Assembly (NCBI GenBank): GCA_005880985.1
Contig: VBIQ01000014.1
Location: 1-64,000, forward strand
Source of the DNA: Chloroflexota bacterium
Lineage (GTDB): Bacteria > Chloroflexota > Dormibacteria > Aeolococcales > Aeolococcaceae
DNA: 64,000 nucleotides
Direction: 5' to 3'
Of this stretch, positions 25,990-34,842 are shown piece by piece (positions within the stretch are counted from its first letter, which is position 1; each line of letters opens with the position of its first letter). A program made the position numbers and the translations under genes. The notes under the pieces were generated by a model. That model worked only from the letters and a program-made list of their open reading frames with translations, had not been told where the DNA came from and searched no databases.

Positions 25990-27258
25990 TCAGCTGCCCT
26001 CGGCGTCGGGCAGTCGCCTCACCCGTCCCGCCGGGGTGAGCAGCATCGCCAGCGAGGCGGCGGCTGCCAACAGGCTGGCCCCGATGATGGTCTGGGCCGT
26101 CCCAACCCCCGCCGCGACGGCCCCGCCGAGGATGCTGCCGACCGGCCACGCGCCCCAGAAGACGGTGCGGAAGATCGCGGTCATGCGCCCGCGCATCCGG
26201 TCCTCGGTGAGCAGCGTCCGCAGGGTGACCTGGCCGATGTCCTCGACGGCGCTGAAGGCGCCGGCGGTCACAAAGACGGCGATCAGCACCAGCAGGGGAG
26301 GGGCGACCAGTCCGAGCGGCATGAAGGCGGTGATGCCGGCTGCGATGGCACCGGTGATGGCGATGGCGCGCCCCGGACCCAGAGGACGCAGCATCCGCGC
26401 CAGAAACACCGTGCCGACCAGGTCGCCGGCGCCCATCGCCATCAGCGCGCCGCCGAGCTCCCCGGGCGTGAGGTGCAGGCTGCGGTAGGCGAAAAGGACC
26501 TCGATGCCCTCGACCGCGTGGCTGCCGATGATGGCCAGCCCGACGAAAACCACCAGGCTGCGCAGCACCGGGTCACCGAAGACGAAGCGCACCCCCTCGG
26601 CCATGCTTCCGCGGATGCCGATGTCGGTCGCCGCGGCCGCCGCCTCGCGGGTGCGCAGCCCCAGCAGGCAGGCCAGTGACACGAGGTAGGACACCGCGTC
26701 GCCGATGATCGCCCGGGTCGCACCGAAGGCCTGCACCAGGATGCCGCCCAGCCCCGGTCCGGCAACCGACGCGGTGCCGAAGGTCACCTCGAATCGGGCC
26801 ATCGCGGTCGGGAGCAGCCGGTTGCCGACCAGGCTGGGGATGAACGCCAGCAGCGCGACGTCGAAGACGACGCTGCACGCACCGATGAGCAGCGCAAAGA
26901 TGTCGAGGGTCCACAGATGCAGCATGCCTCTGACATCGAGGATGGGGATGGCGGCGACCACCGCGGCCAGCGCCACGTCGGCGGCGATGGCGAGTCGACG
27001 GCGTGAGAAGCGGTCGACCATCGCCCCGACCGGCAGCGCCAGGAAGGGAAAGGGGAGGCGCAGGCAGGCGACCAGCACCCCGACCGCCAGGGGACCCGCC
27101 CGAAATCGCAGCACCGCCAGGGTCGGCAGGGCGAGCTCGCTGATGGCGGTGCCCGCCTCGCTGACCGTCTCCCCGGCCCACAACAGGTTGAAGTCGGCAT
27201 GCCGCCACAGCGAAGGCGGCGGCTGAGGTTGTGGCGTGGCTAGCGGCGTTGCGTCCAC
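25990..27258 (-). CDS. MFS transporter (enterobactin-exporter/Bcr-like)
   Basis: A 422-residue major facilitator with about 12 helices. The N-terminal FNLLWAGETVSEAGTAISELALP and the loop motif GAMVDRFSRRRLAI (G-x-x-x-D-R-x-x-R-R) mark the MFS_3/EntS-like group. The substrate is unknown. The ORF is open to 28311 but the extension is antisense to the cyclase gene. GTG 27258 is the first sensible start, only 21 bases from the divergent gene at 27280. Confidence 0.85.
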   Translation of the reverse strand: MDATPLATPQPQPPPSLWRHADFNLLWAGETVSEAGTAISELALPTLAVLRFRAGPLAVGVLVACLRLPFPFLALPVGAMVDRFSRRRLAIAADVALAAVVAAIPILDVRGMLHLWTLDIFALLIGACSVVFDVALLAFIPSLVGNRLLPTAMARFEVTFGTASVAGPGLGGILVQAFGATRAIIGDAVSYLVSLACLLGLRTREAAAAATDIGIRGSMAEGVRFVFGDPVLRSLVVFVGLAIIGSHAVEGIEVLFAYRSLHLTPGELGGALMAMGAGDLVGTVFLARMLRPLGPGRAIAITGAIAAGITAFMPLGLVAPPLLVLIAVFVTAGAFSAVEDIGQVTLRTLLTEDRMRGRMTAIFRTVFWGAWPVGSILGGAVAAGVGTAQTIIGASLLAAAASLAMLLTPAGRVRRLPDAEGS

Positions 27259-27279
27259 GGGCAGTTCACAATCCGCGCT

Positions 27280-30200
27280 ATGGCGGCGAGCGAGCGCAAG
27301 CTGGCAACCATAGTCTTCGCCGACCTCGTCGGCTCGACCGCTCTCGCCGACGCGGATCGCGACCCGGAGCGCACCCGCGCCCGGCTCGACCGCTTCTACA
27401 GCACCACCGCGGCCGAGGTCGAGCGCGCCGGTGGCACCATCGAGAAATTCGCCGGTGACGCGGTCATGGCCGCCTTCGGCGCGCCGGCGGCGCTCGAGGA
27501 TCACGCCGAGCGCGCCCTGCACGCGGCCCTGGCGATGCGGAGTCGACTCGACGAGCTCTTCGGCGACACGGTTTCGGTGCGGATCGGCGTCAACAGTGGC
27601 GAGGTGGTGGTCGGCGCGGCGTCCGCGGGGAGTGCCTTCGTCAGCGGCGACGCCGTCAACATCGCCGCCCGCCTCGAGCAGGCAGCCGAGCCGGGCCAGA
27701 TCCTGGTCGGGGACCGGACAGCCGCGATGGCCGGCGGTGCCTTCGAGTTCGCCGAATCGATCGCCCTCGAGGTCAGGGGAAAGCCGAACGCGGTGCGGTG
27801 CCGGCGCCTGATCCGCGCCCTCTCCCAGACGCGTCCGCGCGGTGTCGGTTGGCTCGGCCGGGTGTTTGTCGGCCGGGAGGGTGAGCTCGACGTCCTCCGG
27901 CGCGCCTACGACGACGCCGCCGTGACCGAACGTCCTCGGATGGTGACCGTGGTCGGAGAGGCGGGCGTCGGCAAGACGACGTTGGTGCGCGAACTCTGGG
28001 ACTGGCTGGGCTCGCTGTCCCCCGAACCGCTGCGGCGTACCGGCCGCTGTCGCGCGTACGGCCAGGGGAACAGCTACGCGCCGCTCGCCGAGGTGTTGCG
28101 TGAGCATCTCGGCCTGCTGGAGAGCGACTCCCAGCAGGCGGCGCTGGCAGCCTTGGGGCAGCGCCAGATCCTCGGGCTGACCTTCGGCATCGACGTCAGC
28201 GAAGGGCTGCATCCCCTGGCGGCTCGCGACCGCTTGCAGGAAGCATGGATCGAGCTTCTGGAGGAGCAGGCCGCGCAACGTCCGGTGGTTCTTGTGGTTG
28301 AAGACATCCACTGGGCCGGCGGACCGCTCCTCGACCTCCTCGATCGGATCTTCGATGACGTGCGCGGGCCTCTGCTCCTCGTCTGCACGTGCCGGCCCGA
28401 GCTGCTGGAGCGGGGGGGTCCATGGGTGGCGACCGCGCTGCGACTCGAGCCGCTGGACTCAAAGGCTGCCGCCACCCTGGTCGACCGGCTGCTCGACGCG
28501 GATGCCCCGAACTGGGTGCGTGAGCTGGTGATCGACCGGGGCGAGGGCAACCCGTTCTTCGTTGAGGAATTGCTGCGCGCGCTGATCGACGAAGGCCGTC
28601 TCGCGCGGGCTGACGAAGGTTGGATCGAGTCCGGTGACCAGAGAGGCTTCGTGGTGCCGGACTCGGTGCAGACGCTGTTGGCGTCGCGCATTGATCTGCT
28701 CGGTCCCGACGAGAAGGAGGCACTGCAGGCGGCGTCGGTGATCGGGCGGGCGTTCTGGTCTGGGCCGGTATACGAGCTGCTCGAAGAGGGCCAGCCGAAC
28801 CTCCGGGTATTGGAAGAGCGTGACTTCATCCGCCGCCAGCCTGGCTCGCGAGTCGGCGGAGAGCGCGAGTACACATTTAAGCATGGACTGATACGCGAGG
28901 TCGCCTATGCGTCGCTGACGGCATCCCGGCGGGCCCAGTTGCACGCCGGGTTCGCCCGGTGGATGGAACCACGAGCGGAGGGTCGCGATGACTTCGCGGC
29001 GCTGCTGGCGCACCACTACGCCGCGGCGGTCCGGCTCGAGGATTCCGATCTTGCCTGGGCGGGGCGCGAAGACGAGTTGCCGCGCCTGCGGGCGAAGGCT
29101 GACGACTGCCTGCGCCGTGCGGCAGAGCTCGCCATCACCCGGTATGAGATCGACGACGCGATCGAGCTGTTGCAACGGGCGCTCGAGCTGCGTTCGGGTC
29201 AGGATGCCGGCCTGTGGCGCTTGATCGGACGCGCGCAGGCTCTCAAGTACGACGGCGTCGCATTCGTGGATGCGCTCAATCACGCTCTCGAGCTGACTGA
29301 TGATCCGCGACTTCGTGGCGAGCTGTACAGTGAGGTCGTCTTCCAGTCATCGATCCGAGGCGGGATGTGGCGCGATGCTGCCGACGCGCGGTCTCGCGAC
29401 GAGGACTGGATACGGCGAGCACTCGAGCTCACGGCCCTGGAGAGCGCGGCCCACGTCCGCGCATTGATCGCCCGAGCCTACTTCACGAACGATGCTGTCG
29501 CCGCCGGTGAGGCATGCGTCGCTGCCGAACGACTTGGCGATCTCGAGCTCGAGTGCCATGCCTGGGCTGCGCGTGAAGAGAGTGCGTTCGCGGTCGGTCA
29601 ATACGAGGAGGCACTCGAGTGGGCGCGGCACTGCCATGACAACATCGCGAGGATCAGCGATCCCGACCATCGACACGACATCCTCGAAGACCTGATCCAG
29701 TGCCTCGAAGCGGTCGGTCAGCTCGCCCAGGCACGACCCTTGGTGGCCGAGTGCGAGCAGATCTGCATGACCCTGAGTGCCCACCACCGACTGCATGGCG
29801 CTGCGATGTGGCTCGAGCTCGAAGACCTCTGTGCGGGTTGGCCCGCCATCGTTCAACGGCGTCCCGTCACCGAGGCTGCGGTGCGGGCCAACCAGGCGAC
29901 GCCATGTGTCCGCAACGCCCGTTCACTGCTGCTCACCGCGCTGGGCTGCGGACACGCCGGCGATCTGGCGTCGGCGGCCACGCTCGAGGCCGAGGCGGAC
30001 GCGTTCGGGGCGAGGGGCTTCGGCCTCACCCTCGACGGCCCCCGCATCCGGCTCGCGCTGGTCCACGGTGACCTTGCTCGGGTCGAGCGGCTCCTGGCGG
30101 AATCGGCACACCTGCCGCGCTCGGGCTGGAATTCGCTGTCAGGGACGATCGCCTGCCTTGACGGCTTCGCCGCGCTTCGCGACCGCGCCGGCGTGGAAGG

Positions 30201-30375
30201 CGAGGCAGCCAGGCACCTTCGGTCGGGCACACTCCTGGAGCCCTTCGCCCAGCGCGCGCTCGGCCTGGTTCGGGACGACGGCTCGCTGATCGAGCAGGCC
30301 TTCGCGAGGTTCGAGGCGATGGGCCTCGCCTGGTACGCGGCGGAGACGCGCAGGCTCGCCGGCGTCAGGGAGTGA
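27280..30375 (+). CDS. Class III adenylate/guanylate cyclase-like domain fused to AAA ATPase and TPR region
   Basis: A 1031-residue multidomain regulator. Residues 8-180 are a class III nucleotide cyclase domain with metal Asp residues D15 (VFADLVGST) and D60 (FAGDAVMAAFG) and a VRIGVNSGEVVVG core. Residues about 195-480 are a STAND/AAA-type ATPase with Walker A GEAGVGKT (226-233) and Walker B VVLVVEDIHW. The rest, to the C-terminus, is helical TPR-like. Such proteins are frequent in actinobacteria and mycobacteria; whether this one makes cAMP is unproven. It is divergent from an MFS gene 21 bases away. Confidence 0.9.
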   Translation: MAASERKLATIVFADLVGSTALADADRDPERTRARLDRFYSTTAAEVERAGGTIEKFAGDAVMAAFGAPAALEDHAERALHAALAMRSRLDELFGDTVSVRIGVNSGEVVVGAASAGSAFVSGDAVNIAARLEQAAEPGQILVGDRTAAMAGGAFEFAESIALEVRGKPNAVRCRRLIRALSQTRPRGVGWLGRVFVGREGELDVLRRAYDDAAVTERPRMVTVVGEAGVGKTTLVRELWDWLGSLSPEPLRRTGRCRAYGQGNSYAPLAEVLREHLGLLESDSQQAALAALGQRQILGLTFGIDVSEGLHPLAARDRLQEAWIELLEEQAAQRPVVLVVEDIHWAGGPLLDLLDRIFDDVRGPLLLVCTCRPELLERGGPWVATALRLEPLDSKAAATLVDRLLDADAPNWVRELVIDRGEGNPFFVEELLRALIDEGRLARADEGWIESGDQRGFVVPDSVQTLLASRIDLLGPDEKEALQAASVIGRAFWSGPVYELLEEGQPNLRVLEERDFIRRQPGSRVGGEREYTFKHGLIREVAYASLTASRRAQLHAGFARWMEPRAEGRDDFAALLAHHYAAAVRLEDSDLAWAGREDELPRLRAKADDCLRRAAELAITRYEIDDAIELLQRALELRSGQDAGLWRLIGRAQALKYDGVAFVDALNHALELTDDPRLRGELYSEVVFQSSIRGGMWRDAADARSRDEDWIRRALELTALESAAHVRALIARAYFTNDAVAAGEACVAAERLGDLELECHAWAAREESAFAVGQYEEALEWARHCHDNIARISDPDHRHDILEDLIQCLEAVGQLAQARPLVAECEQICMTLSAHHRLHGAAMWLELEDLCAGWPAIVQRRPVTEAAVRANQATPCVRNARSLLLTALGCGHAGDLASAATLEAEADAFGARGFGLTLDGPRIRLALVHGDLARVERLLAESAHLPRSGWNSLSGTIACLDGFAALRDRAGVEGEAARHLRSGTLLEPFAQRALGLVRDDGSLIEQAFARFEAMGLAWYAAETRRLAGVRE

Positions 30376-30454
30376 GATCCAGCGCTTCCAGAACCCGCAT
30401 CACCGCGTCGAGGATAGCGACGTCGTCCTCGACGATCAGCACCGTGTGGGGCAT
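30365..30454 (-). pseudogene. N-terminal fragment of a response-regulator receiver
   Basis: From an ATG at 30454 the minus strand reads MPHTVLIVEDDVAILDAV and stops after 29 codons. The VLIVEDD sequence is the unmistakable first strand and acidic pocket of a receiver domain. The phospho-acceptor part is absent. It overlaps the end of the cyclase gene by 11 bases, consistent with truncation by rearrangement. Confidence 0.55.
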
Positions 30455-30506
30455 GCCACCGACGATTTTGCGAACCAAATAAGAATCAGGTGAGCGCGAT
30501 GTGCGA

Positions 30507-30537
30507 GAGAGGCCGGAGCAAATTGCCCCGGCCTCTC
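30507..30537. terminator. Terminator hairpin between convergent genes
   Basis: A 10-bp perfect stem (GAGAGGCCGG with CCGGCCTCTC) with an 11-base loop lies between the end of the cyclase gene and the convergent SnoaL-like gene. It may serve both directions. Confidence 0.7.
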
Positions 30538-30551
30538 GGTGATCGGTGCTC

Positions 30552-30989
30552 CTAGCGCTGCGCAGCCGCCGGCATCGCGCCCAGCTGCTGCAGCATGCCC
30601 ATCAGATCGAAGTAGTGTCGCGTTTCGGTGAGCTTCCCGCCGGCGGCCCGAACCACCTGAACAGCGGCAACCTTCACCCGCCTTCCCGTCGCCGGGATGG
30701 TGCCCATCGGTCCCACCAGATCACCGGTCTGGGTGCCTTCCCAGGTGATCTCGATGGTCGCCTGGTCGCCGGCGCCGATCGCGTTGGTCACCGTGCCTTT
30801 GGCGTCCGGAAAGGCGCTTCTCCACCCTTGGCTGATTGCCGCGATCTCATCGGGGCCGCGCACGCTGCGCTGGGTTGCCAGCTCGCTGTACACGGAGTCG
30901 GCAGCGAGGGTCGCCTTGAAGCGTTGCCAGTCACCGGCGTTGAAGGCGTCGACATTCTCACGGGCCAGTCTCGTCGCGTCGTCGGCCAT
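30552..30989 (-). CDS. SnoaL-like ester cyclase-type protein (NTF2 fold)
   Basis: A 145-residue NTF2-fold protein. The opening helix TRLARENVDAFNAGDWQRFKATLAAD and the pattern RSVRGPDEI, WRSAFPDAK and GRRVKVAAVQVVR are typical of the SnoaL/ester-cyclase group. The function is unknown. The ATG at 30989 has AGGAGG upstream, so the 26-residue upstream extension is rejected. Confidence 0.82.
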   Translation of the reverse strand: MADDATRLARENVDAFNAGDWQRFKATLAADSVYSELATQRSVRGPDEIAAISQGWRSAFPDAKGTVTNAIGAGDQATIEITWEGTQTGDLVGPMGTIPATGRRVKVAAVQVVRAAGGKLTETRHYFDLMGMLQQLGAMPAAAQR

Positions 30990-31111
30990 ATCACAGTCCT
31001 CCTCTCGTCTCCACCCTCTGCTGGACGAGCGCGACCCAGTATGGCGCAGGGGCCCCCGACCCGCCATCGGGAAGGTGGTCGAACCGCCCGATCTCGGCGT
31101 ACCGTCCGCGG

Positions 31112-31744
31112 ATGGCCGATTGGACCACGATCTCGGCGCTGGCCACGGCCGGAGGCACCCTGGTGCTGGCGGTCGCCACCTTCGCCTCGGTGCGGTCCGC
31201 CAACGGCGCGGCGCGAACGGCGGAGCGGACCCTCCAGGCGGGACTGCGCCCGCTCCTGTTCCCTTCCCGTTTCGATGACCCAGTCCAGAAGGTCACCTGG
31301 GTCGACGACCACCTCACCAAGGTGACCGGCGGGAGAGCGGCGGTCGAGGTGACCGCCGACGTCATCTACCTGACGATGAGCCTGCGCAACGTCGGCTCCG
31401 GCATCGCGGTGCTCCACGCGTGGTACCCGATGACAGAGCGACCCGACGCTCGGCGCCCACCACCGGCGCCGGACACCTTCCGCCGGCTGACCCGCGACCT
31501 CTACGTGCCACCGGGCGACACCGGCTTCTGGCAGGGTGCCATCCGCGAACCGGACGATCCCCATCGCGAGCCGCTGGCGCGGGCCATCGCCGGCCGACAG
31601 CCGCTCTTCATCGAGCTGCTCTACGGCGACCTCGAGGGAGGCCAGCGCACCATCACCCTGTTCAACCTCACGCCCCTCGACGAAGAGAACTGGCTGTGCA
31701 GCGTGGCGCGGCATTGGAACCTCGACCGTGCCGATCCGCGGTGA
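31112..31744 (+). CDS. Single-pass membrane protein, unknown function
   Basis: A 210-residue protein with an N-terminal anchor (TTISALATAGGTLVLAVATFASV), a short basic helix (NGAARTAERTLQAGLRPLLF) and a cytoplasmic beta-rich domain ending in LTPLDEENWLCSVARHWNLD. This arrangement is common in uncharacterised actinobacterial proteins. It overlaps the next gene by 17 bases. Confidence 0.65.
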   Translation: MADWTTISALATAGGTLVLAVATFASVRSANGAARTAERTLQAGLRPLLFPSRFDDPVQKVTWVDDHLTKVTGGRAAVEVTADVIYLTMSLRNVGSGIAVLHAWYPMTERPDARRPPPAPDTFRRLTRDLYVPPGDTGFWQGAIREPDDPHREPLARAIAGRQPLFIELLYGDLEGGQRTITLFNLTPLDEENWLCSVARHWNLDRADPR

Positions 31745-32654
31745 CTCGGCCGACGCCAACCGGCTGCTTGCGCTCGCGCGCGAGGCCAGGCTGGCGGGGC
31801 CCGACGCGGCGTCGTGGGTTGACCGCCTGACGCCCGAGCGGGAAGGGCTGCTGGAAGCGGCGAGTTGGCTGACCCAGAACGGAGAGCAGGACGCCGCTAC
31901 CGAGCTGGTGGCGAACGTCTGGCGTCTCTGGCTGCTCTCGGGCGATGTTGACGGCGGGCGCCGGTTGCTGGCGTCCGTACTCGATACCGGAAAGGGGAGG
32001 CCATCTCGCGCCCGGGCCCTCGCGCTGTACGGAGACGGGCTGCTCGCCTTCCGGGCAGGCGCGCGGGACGAGTCGCAAGCCCGCAACAAGGCGGCCCTCG
32101 AGGTGGCGCGGACGCTGGGTGACGAGGAGGCCGAAGCGCTAGCGCTGGTGGGGCTCAGTCGCGTCGCCCTCCGCGCCGGCGACTATGCGCGGGTTCGCGC
32201 GATGGCGTCCGAGGCGCGCGTGCTCACCCGCGACCTGGATGCGCAGGCGGGCGCGGCCCCCCTGCACATGCTGGCCGTCGGGACGCGGCTCGCCGGCGAT
32301 TACAATGCCGCCGCCGAGCTCTATGCCGAAAGCCTGCAGCTCAACCGTGAGATCGGTGACGGCCGCGGGGTGGCGACGGAGCTGCACAACCTCGGCCACG
32401 TCGAGCTGCATCGCGGCAACGTCGACGCCGCGGCACGATGCTTCGACGAGTGCGGAAGCATCCGCAACCTTGACGATCCCTACGAGAGGGCGATGACCGA
32501 CCTCAACCGCGCTGCCCTCGCTTTCGCGAGCGGTGACCGCGAGCTCGCCACCGAGCTGCTCCGGCGCATGCAGGCGACGCTCGACCGCGCCGGCGTGGTG
32601 CTCGATCCCGACGATGCCTTCGAGGCCAACTGGCTGTACAACGCGATCGGATGA
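31728..32654 (+). CDS. TPR-repeat protein
   Basis: A 308-residue all-helical protein with about six tetratricopeptide-like repeats (ARALALYGDGLLAFRAGARDE, ALALVGLSRVALRAGDYARV, AVGTRLAGDYNAAAELYAES, LHNLGHVELHRGNVDAAARC). It resembles the C-terminal domain of SARP/LuxR-type ATPase regulators but stands alone without DNA-binding or NTPase parts. The start is GTG 31728, overlapping the previous gene by 17 bases. The ORF's longer 5' end is antisense-like and rejected. It probably acts as a protein-interaction scaffold. Confidence 0.75.
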   Translation: MPIRGDSADANRLLALAREARLAGPDAASWVDRLTPEREGLLEAASWLTQNGEQDAATELVANVWRLWLLSGDVDGGRRLLASVLDTGKGRPSRARALALYGDGLLAFRAGARDESQARNKAALEVARTLGDEEAEALALVGLSRVALRAGDYARVRAMASEARVLTRDLDAQAGAAPLHMLAVGTRLAGDYNAAAELYAESLQLNREIGDGRGVATELHNLGHVELHRGNVDAAARCFDECGSIRNLDDPYERAMTDLNRAALAFASGDRELATELLRRMQATLDRAGVVLDPDDAFEANWLYNAIG

Positions 32655-32658
32655 GCGG

Positions 32659-33753
32659 CTAGGTCAGGTCCGAGAGGGCGTTCGACGCTGCTTCGAGCGT
32701 TCTGCTGACCTCGGCGTCGCCCACAGTCCCCATGTGCCCGACGCGGATGGCGCGGCCGGCGAAGGGACCCAGTCCTCCCGCCACCACCACTCCACGCTCC
32801 GCCAGGCCGCGCCGCAGCGCCGCCTCGTCGACGCCGGATGGGACCGACAGGACGCTGAGCGTCGGTGCCAGGACGTCGGTCCCGGCCAGCGATTCGAAGC
32901 CCAGCTCGGCAAATCCGCTGCGCAGCGTCTCGGCCACGTGGCGATGCCGGGCGAATCGCGCTGGCAACCCCTCGGCGGCGATCTCGTCGAGCGAGACCTC
33001 GAGAGCTCGCAGCAGACCGGTGGCATGGGTCGAGAAGTAGCGCGTCGGATCGTCGACCACCGGGTCCCACCGCTGCAGGTCGGCGTAATAGGCGTGCACG
33101 TCGAGCTGTGCCCGCCTATGCTGCGCCCGCTCCGACACCGCGAGGACGGCGAGGCCGGGCGCAACGCTGAGCGCCTTCTGGGCGCCGGTGAGCACGACAT
33201 CGACGCCCCAGCCGTCCATCAGTTCCTCAACGGCTCCGGTGGCGCAGACCCCGTCGACGACGACGATGGCACCGGCATCACGTCCGATGCGGGCGAGTCC
33301 GGCACAGTCCGCGAGCACCCCGGTGCTGGTGTCCACGTGGGTGATGGTGAGCACTGCGGGCGCAGCGCTCTCGCTGCAGGCGCGCTCGACATCGCTGACG
33401 CGAACGGCGGAGCCCCAGGGTGCCTGCACCGTCGCCGGATGCATGCCGTGGGCGCTCGCGATCTCGCTGAAGCGATCGCCGAAGAAGCCGTGGCTGCACA
33501 CCACGACGCGATCGCCCGGCGCGGCATGGTTGATCAGCGCCGCCTCCATCGCCAGCGTGCCCGAGCCGGCAAAGGTGTAGACGCGCGCCGACCTCGAGCC
33601 CACACAGGCCCGGACTCCATCGGCGATGCGCCGCATGCTCGCGGCGTTCTCGGTCGAGGTGTGGCTGCGCATCGGCTCGGCGAGGGCCGCTCGTACCGCG
33701 GGTGACAGCGGTGTCGGCCCCGGGATCATCAGCAGCGAATCCACAGCCGTCAT
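32659..33753 (-). CDS. Class V aminotransferase (alanine-glyoxylate/serine-pyruvate type)
   Basis: A 364-residue PLP enzyme of the AGAT/SGAT group. It opens with LLMIPGPTPLSPAVRAAL, has the cofactor-pocket region FAGSGTLAMEAALINHA and the Schiff-base lysine in VVLTGAQKALSVAPGLA. These enzymes move amino groups among glyoxylate, alanine, serine and pyruvate, often in photorespiration-like or one-carbon metabolism. The ATG at 33753 is preferred. It is convergent with the TPR gene, 4 bases apart. Confidence 0.88.
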   Translation of the reverse strand: MTAVDSLLMIPGPTPLSPAVRAALAEPMRSHTSTENAASMRRIADGVRACVGSRSARVYTFAGSGTLAMEAALINHAAPGDRVVVCSHGFFGDRFSEIASAHGMHPATVQAPWGSAVRVSDVERACSESAAPAVLTITHVDTSTGVLADCAGLARIGRDAGAIVVVDGVCATGAVEELMDGWGVDVVLTGAQKALSVAPGLAVLAVSERAQHRRAQLDVHAYYADLQRWDPVVDDPTRYFSTHATGLLRALEVSLDEIAAEGLPARFARHRHVAETLRSGFAELGFESLAGTDVLAPTLSVLSVPSGVDEAALRRGLAERGVVVAGGLGPFAGRAIRVGHMGTVGDAEVSRTLEAASNALSDLT

Positions 33754-33954
33754 TCTCGCAGTGCCGGCGGCACGTCGAACGTTCGTTCTCTGCGCGCCTA
33801 GGCGCCTTGGCAATTCGAGCGCAAGCATTCTGTGTGAGCGTCGTTGTATAGATCAGAGACAACAGGCGCCCCATGAAGGGTTCAAGACGACACCGGCTCC
33901 CCACGTCTTGCCGGGCTGAGAAGCGTCCCCCATCATTTGAGCGTCGGATAGGGC

Positions 33955-33987
33955 CCGCCGGTCTTCCTTGAGAGGGGAGGCCGGCGG
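33955..33987. other. 13-bp hairpin upstream of the lipoprotein gene
   Basis: CCGCCGG pairs with CCGGCGG and the stem continues with wobble pairs to 13 bp around an A/G-rich loop. It lies about 57 bases before the lipoprotein start. It could be a terminator of an upstream transcript or a leader structure. The rest of 33754-34043 shows no gene. Confidence 0.45.
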
Positions 33988-34043
33988 TCCTATGTTCAGG
34001 GGTGGGTTTGGGAACCTCCCGGGCTCCGCAGCGTTTCAGTCCC

Positions 34044-34613
34044 GTGCGCCGCCTTGGCTTCGTCGTCGCCGTCCTTCTCCTGCTGACCGGCTGCGGCAGT
34101 GGTCGCCCTGCCCCGTCCGCGGGTGGAACGGCGAGCCGCAGCAGCTCCGCCGACTCGACCACCGCCACCACGGCTACGGCCAGCAGCAGCAGGGCCTTCA
34201 GCGCCGCCGCCACCGCGCACGCGGGAGGACAGGGGACCGGCGCCCTGGTGACCCCGACCCCGGCCACGCGCACGCCGGCACCGCCACCGCCTCCCGCTCC
34301 GACGGCCTCGGGGACGGTGGTGGTCACCGATCGCGATGGCGGGGCCACCATCCAGGTCCGCGCCGGCACCACGGTGCAGGTGCGCCTGGCGGCGACCGGC
34401 GGCCCCTACCGCTGGACCGAGCCGGCCTCGTCCGACGATGCAACCGTGCACCGGACATCAGGCTCGACGGCTGCCGACGGCAGCGCCACCGGCACCTTTG
34501 TCGCCGAGCGCAGCGGTCGCGCCACGCTCACGGCGAGCGACGACCCGCACTGCACTCCCGCCTGCGGCGCGCCGTCGCGCCTGTGGACGGTGACGGTGGT
34601 GGTCAGCCCCTGA
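34044..34613 (+). CDS. Lipoprotein with Thr/Pro-rich linker and C-terminal Ig-like domain
   Basis: A 189-residue exported lipoprotein. From GTG 34044 it has a compact type II signal peptide (RRLGFVVAVLLLLTGC) with the lipobox Cys. A low-complexity Ser/Thr/Ala/Pro region follows. The C-terminal 80 residues are a beta domain (VRAGTTVQVRLAA, then GPYRWTEPASSD) with a DPHCTPAC cysteine pair, which resembles a chagasin-like or Ig-like fold. That assignment is tentative. An upstream GTG at 34002 would lengthen the n-region unusually. Confidence 0.65.
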   Translation: MRRLGFVVAVLLLLTGCGSGRPAPSAGGTASRSSSADSTTATTATASSSRAFSAAATAHAGGQGTGALVTPTPATRTPAPPPPPAPTASGTVVVTDRDGGATIQVRAGTTVQVRLAATGGPYRWTEPASSDDATVHRTSGSTAADGSATGTFVAERSGRATLTASDDPHCTPACGAPSRLWTVTVVVSP

Positions 34614-34620
34614 GCAGGGC

Positions 34621-34842
34621 TTGTCAGGCAGGCGGGCGGTCGCGCACCATGACCGCGTCGCCTTCAACGTGATCACCACGGGCGACCTGGCTCTGGTGGC
34701 CGGCGACTGGACGGTGGAGGCCACTGACCCGTCCGCCAACCCCATGTCGATGAAGGGACGGTACGTTGATGTCGTCCGCCGCCAGTCCGATGGCCGCTGG
34801 CTGTTCGCCATCGACAACCCCTGGCTGGGCCGAGCCCGACGT
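34621..34842 (+). pseudogene. C-terminal fragment of an NTF2-fold (SgcJ/DUF4440-like) protein
   Basis: The frame reads ITTGDLALVAGDWTVEATDP, then MSMKGRYVDVVRRQSDGRWL, ending AIDNPW. This is the characteristic final half of SgcJ/EcaC-type ketosteroid-isomerase-like proteins. The first half is absent, and the frame runs on without a stop into the antisense of the next gene. It is a remnant next to the aldo/keto reductase 3' end. Confidence 0.6.
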
